From JBMOGA01 sp049318625 (GTDB lineage: Bacteria > Pseudomonadota > Alphaproteobacteria > Rhizobiales > Hyphomicrobiaceae): DNA of 46,177 nucleotides. Made by a program: the position numbers and the translations under genes. The stretch's first letter is position 1. Each line of letters starts with the position of its first letter. The notes below the pieces were generated by a model. The model ran no database searches. It was given only the letters and a program-made list of their open reading frames with translations, and was not told the origin of the DNA. Shown one piece after another: positions 42,978 through 46,177 of this stretch. Where the stretch lies: contig JBMOGA010000030.1 of NCBI GenBank assembly GCA_049318625.1, forward strand, positions 1 through 46,177. Direction: 5' to 3'.

Positions 42978-43589
42978 GAACGCGACCATAGTGCGGAGGC
43001 ATTGCGCGAGCCTTTCCAAACGTCAAGCGCCGCCGGCGGATCGTCTTGCGGCGTCTCATGGCGTCCGGCACAAGAACAATAAGAGAACAAAGCGCGCGCT
43101 TCAAGCGTGATTATCGGCACCGGACAGACGGCCAGCGTGTGCGCCGACGCCGACGGCCCGACGCGAGGCGGGCTCGCTCGGGTCATGCACCGGAGAACGG
43201 GGCGGCAGGCCCTTATCTTTTGGTGGTATTCGGTGCGGCCTTGCCGCCCCGTCGGAAGCGCGGGTGCGTGATCACCGTCGTTTCCGGGGCACCAGGCCCG
43301 GACTTGACCGGCGTTTGCGGCGCCGGCGACAGACGATCCCGGTCCGTAGCTGATGTCAGCCGCGCGACCCGCGTCCTCCCCTCCCACAAGATCCCAGCTC
43401 GAGCCTGTGCTCCGATGCGGAGGAGATGAGGCGAGATTAGTCGCATGCGGAGGAGGGGGGATAAGTTTTTTGGGGGGGGTTGAGTGGAAGCCGGCCGCCA
43501 CGCTTGCGCCGGAAGGGGGACTGCTACATCTTCCGCCAACGTTCAGTCTGCCGCGCGACATTGCTAGCGGTGCGCGGCAGTGAACCCCG
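42978..43589. other. 612-bp gap without a supported gene
   Basis: Open frames here on both strands read as Arg-, Pro- or Ser-rich shadows. It contains an 11-bp direct repeat ATGCGGAGGAG (43415-43425 and 43445-43455) and an unusual homopolymer run, T6 at 43466-43471 followed by G8 at 43472-43479. The region separates divergent genes (coiled-coil protein and GIY-YIG protein) and so should contain promoters, but I could not place one. Confidence 0.5.
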
Positions 43590-43943
43590 ATGCCATATCG
43601 TTTCGACGGTGAGCCGACATTGCCATCCAGTCCGGATCGCGACTATTGGGTTTACATCACGGCCAATGCGCCGCGTGGGGTTCTCTATGTCGGCATGACG
43701 AGCGATTTGTCCGGCCGCGCGTTCGAGCATCGCAATGGTCTGCTCGACGGGTTCACCAAGCGCTACAACGTCGGCTGGCTCGTCTACTTCGAACTCCACC
43801 ATGACGCTGCCGTAGCGGCGTCTCGCGAAAGGTCCATGAAGCGCTGGCGTCGCGACTGGAAGATCGCTCTTGGCGAGGAGAAGAATCCGACGTGGCGAGA
43901 TCTGTTTCCGGACGTGCTGGCGGCGGAGGGCTTCGCATGGTGA
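43590..43943 (+). CDS. GIY-YIG nuclease domain protein (UPF0213-like)
   Basis: A 117-aa single-domain protein. Motifs in order: WVYI (20-23) as the GIY strand, VLYVGMTSDLSGRAFEHRNG with YVG (33-35), R43 and H47, GFTKRYNVGWLVYFE, then the catalytic-type glutamate helix AVAASRERSMKRWRRDWKIA (E80), and ending EEKNPTWRDLF with N99. All residues expected of an active GIY-YIG endonuclease are present. This stand-alone type is widespread and of unclear role; it may act in DNA repair or restriction. It lies beside the repeat array and uvrA. Confidence 0.9.
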   Translation: MPYRFDGEPTLPSSPDRDYWVYITANAPRGVLYVGMTSDLSGRAFEHRNGLLDGFTKRYNVGWLVYFELHHDAAVAASRERSMKRWRRDWKIALGEEKNPTWRDLFPDVLAAEGFAW

Positions 43944-43975
43944 TGGGCGTTCCCATTAGTTTTCGTGGCGTCCGG

Positions 43976-44267
43976 GCTCGCCTCGCGGCGCGGGCGATCC
44001 GCATCATCCCGGCCCATGGTCTGGCGTGGCGGCCCCGACCGCTAGGGCAAGATCCCGGATAGCCGTCCGCCGCTGCGCGCCGGTCGGCTTCCGGGAACGC
44101 TGGGGGAGGGGTGTGATCTTTGCTTCTCCGGCGTCTCTCTCTCGCGTCTCCTCCCACTGTGTTTACCCGAGCGAGAGCGCGGAGGGTCCCTCTCCTGCGT
44201 CCCCGAACGAGGGCGCGGAGAGCCCACGCCTCCTGCATCCCCGGACGCCGAGCCCCGCGAGGCGAGC
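43976..44267. repeat. 13-bp inverted repeats bracketing unit 1
   Basis: GCTCGCCTCGCGG at 43976-43988 and its exact reverse complement CCGCGAGGCGAGC at 44255-44267 flank the first unit. A shorter copy, CGAGGCGAGC, occurs at the end of unit 2 (44551-44560). This could be a terminal inverted repeat of a small non-coding element or the arms of a long-range hairpin. Confidence 0.55.
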
Positions 44268-44285
44268 CGGGGTCTTGCCGTCGCC
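43988..44285. repeat. Tandem repeat unit 1, about 298 bp
   Basis: Starts GCGCGGGCGAT, then ATCATCCCGGCCC. A nearly invariant core spans 44020-44067, beginning TCTGGCGTGGCGGCCCC and containing GGGCAAGATCCCGGATAGCC. A second conserved block at 44144-44175 contains CTCCTCCCACTGTGTTTACC. The unit ends with CGAGGCGAGCCGGGGTCTTG. Short direct repeats of GCGTCCCCG and GCGCGGAGAGCCCACG occur inside. Confidence 0.75.
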
Positions 44286-44580
44286 GCGCGGGCGATGCGC
44301 ATCATCCCGGCCCGTGGTCTGGCGTGGCGGCCCCGACCGCTAGGGCAAGATCCCGGATAGCCGTCTGCCGCCGGGGCGGCATTCGGCTTCCGGGAACGCA
44401 GAGGGGGGAGGGGTGTGGGCTCTCCTGCGGCGTCCCTCCCGCGCGTCTCCTCCCACTGTGTTTACCCGAGCGAGGGCGCGGAGAGCCCACGCCTCCTGCA
44501 TCCCCGGACGCCGAGCGCCCTCCTTCTGCGTCCCCGGACCCCGAGCCGTGCGAGGCGAGCCGGGGTCTTGCCGGCGCACG
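44286..44580. repeat. Tandem repeat unit 2, about 295 bp
   Basis: Same order of blocks as unit 1, displaced by 298 bp: core at 44318-44365, the CTCCTCCCACTGTGTTTACC block starting near 44447, and the CGAGGCGAGCCGGGGTCTTG end block near 44551. Differences are scattered substitutions and a different arrangement of internal short repeats. Confidence 0.75.
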
Positions 44581-44619
44581 GGGGCAGACGGTGTGCTCTT
44601 GCGGCGGTGCCGGTCGACG

Positions 44620-44760
44620 GCACCGAGGTCTGGCGTGGCGGCCCCAACGCCAGGGCAAGATCCCGGATAGCCGTCCGCCGCTGCGCGCCGGTCGGCTTCT
44701 GGGAACGCAAGAGGAGGGGTGCGCGCTTTCCTGCGGCGTCTCTCCCGCGCGTCCTCTCAT
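44620..44760. repeat. Partial third repeat unit
   Basis: The core returns at 44629-44675 with a few substitutions (GCCCCAACGCCAGGGCAAGA), followed by the CCGCTGCGCGCCGGTCGGCTT segment shared with unit 1 and a degraded CGTCTCTCCCGCGCGTCCTC block. The terminal block is missing, so the array decays toward uvrA. Confidence 0.7.
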
Positions 44761-44809
44761 TCTGCTGTCGCGGGCGAAGTGAGAAACGGCCCTCGTCGTT
44801 CGAGTTCAG

Positions 44810-46177
<1,368 letters not shown>

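Larger units (their letters stand above)
43944..44809. other. 866-bp non-coding region dominated by tandem repeats
   Basis: Between the GIY-YIG gene and uvrA (convergent). Open frames exist on both strands but all are Arg/Pro/Ser-rich products of the same repeats in different frames, with no ribosome site or family resemblance, so I annotate no gene. The repeat units are described separately. Confidence 0.65.

Noticed and set aside
43213..43539. Possible small basic protein on the minus strand, ending RFRRGGKAAPNTTKR
   Set aside because: Only a TTG start or an internal ATG without a ribosome site is available, and the N-terminal part is not protein-like. Kept out, though the C-terminal end looks less random than its surroundings.
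43988..44760. CRISPR array
   Set aside because: Units of about 300 bp with conserved sequence throughout are not short repeats with unique spacers, and no cas gene is nearby.
44120..44782. Several overlapping frames in the repeat array on both strands
   Set aside because: All are Arg/Pro/Ser-rich readings of the same repeats in different frames, without ribosome sites or start consistency.

Overview
The window is chromosomal DNA from a high-GC alphaproteobacterium, most probably of the order Hyphomicrobiales (Rhizobiales). The evidence is gene content typical of that group: argH divergent from a tlpA-type redoxin gene and followed by a small lipoprotein gene and lysA, a TIGR02302/DUF4175 protein, a DUF4170 - lipid-exporter-type ABC transporter - DUF374 - waaA - lpxK block, and the succinylase lysine branch (dapD, dapE). 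No genus is assigned. I saw no tRNA, rRNA, CRISPR array, transposase or phage gene.

Layout. 1-5.8 kb: a YfcG-like glutathione transferase, a DapA-superfamily aldolase/lyase, a YeeE/YedE sulfur-type transporter, a secreted cytochrome c/DUF4384 protein and a TPP-dependent acetolactate-synthase-like enzyme. 5.8-12.5 kb: lysine and arginine synthesis, namely dapE, a small membrane protein coupled to it, dapD, a TlpA-like thioredoxin, argH, an LptM-like lipoprotein and lysA. 12.5-24 kb: envelope genes, namely a large DUF4175 membrane protein with a Gln/Gly-rich tract, a LysR regulator, and the pair pbpC / alpha-2-macroglobulin. 24-29.5 kb: a small secreted protein, a DUF808 membrane protein, a trifunctional CysG, a RuBisCO-like protein (RLP) overlapping a cupin gene, and a small GIY-YIG-like protein. 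29.5-38.9 kb: rsmE, ubiA, then a lipid A/LPS block (DUF4170, MsbA-like ABC transporter, a tyrosine-phosphatase-like protein, a DUF374-WaaA fusion, lpxK, DUF1134). 38.8-43 kb: small secreted proteins, a thioesterase, a Rid protein, a GDYXXLXY/DUF2157 membrane pair and a coiled-coil protein. 43-46.2 kb: a GIY-YIG protein, an 0.87-kb non-coding stretch of about 300-bp tandem imperfect repeats, and the C-terminal part of uvrA, cut by the window edge.

How the genes fit together. dapD, dapE and lysA supply meso-diaminopimelate and lysine, which links to the PBP1C/alpha-2-macroglobulin pair in cell-wall maintenance and defence. The LPS block covers lipid A 4'-phosphorylation (LpxK), Kdo addition (WaaA) and lipid A-core flipping (MsbA-like).

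The most interesting items are: (1) the RLP-cupin overlap, which resembles the pairing of the Rhodospirillum rubrum methylthioadenosine-isoprenoid shunt and lies directly after cysG; (2) the in-frame DUF374-WaaA fusion; (3) the tandem repeat array beside uvrA, with inverted repeats at the ends of its first unit; (4) DUF1134 with a long helical secreted N-terminal half; and (5) a cytochrome c-DUF4384 protein whose gene overlaps a sulfur-type transporter gene tail to tail. All calls come from reading the sequence. No database search was run, and family names are from recognition of motifs.
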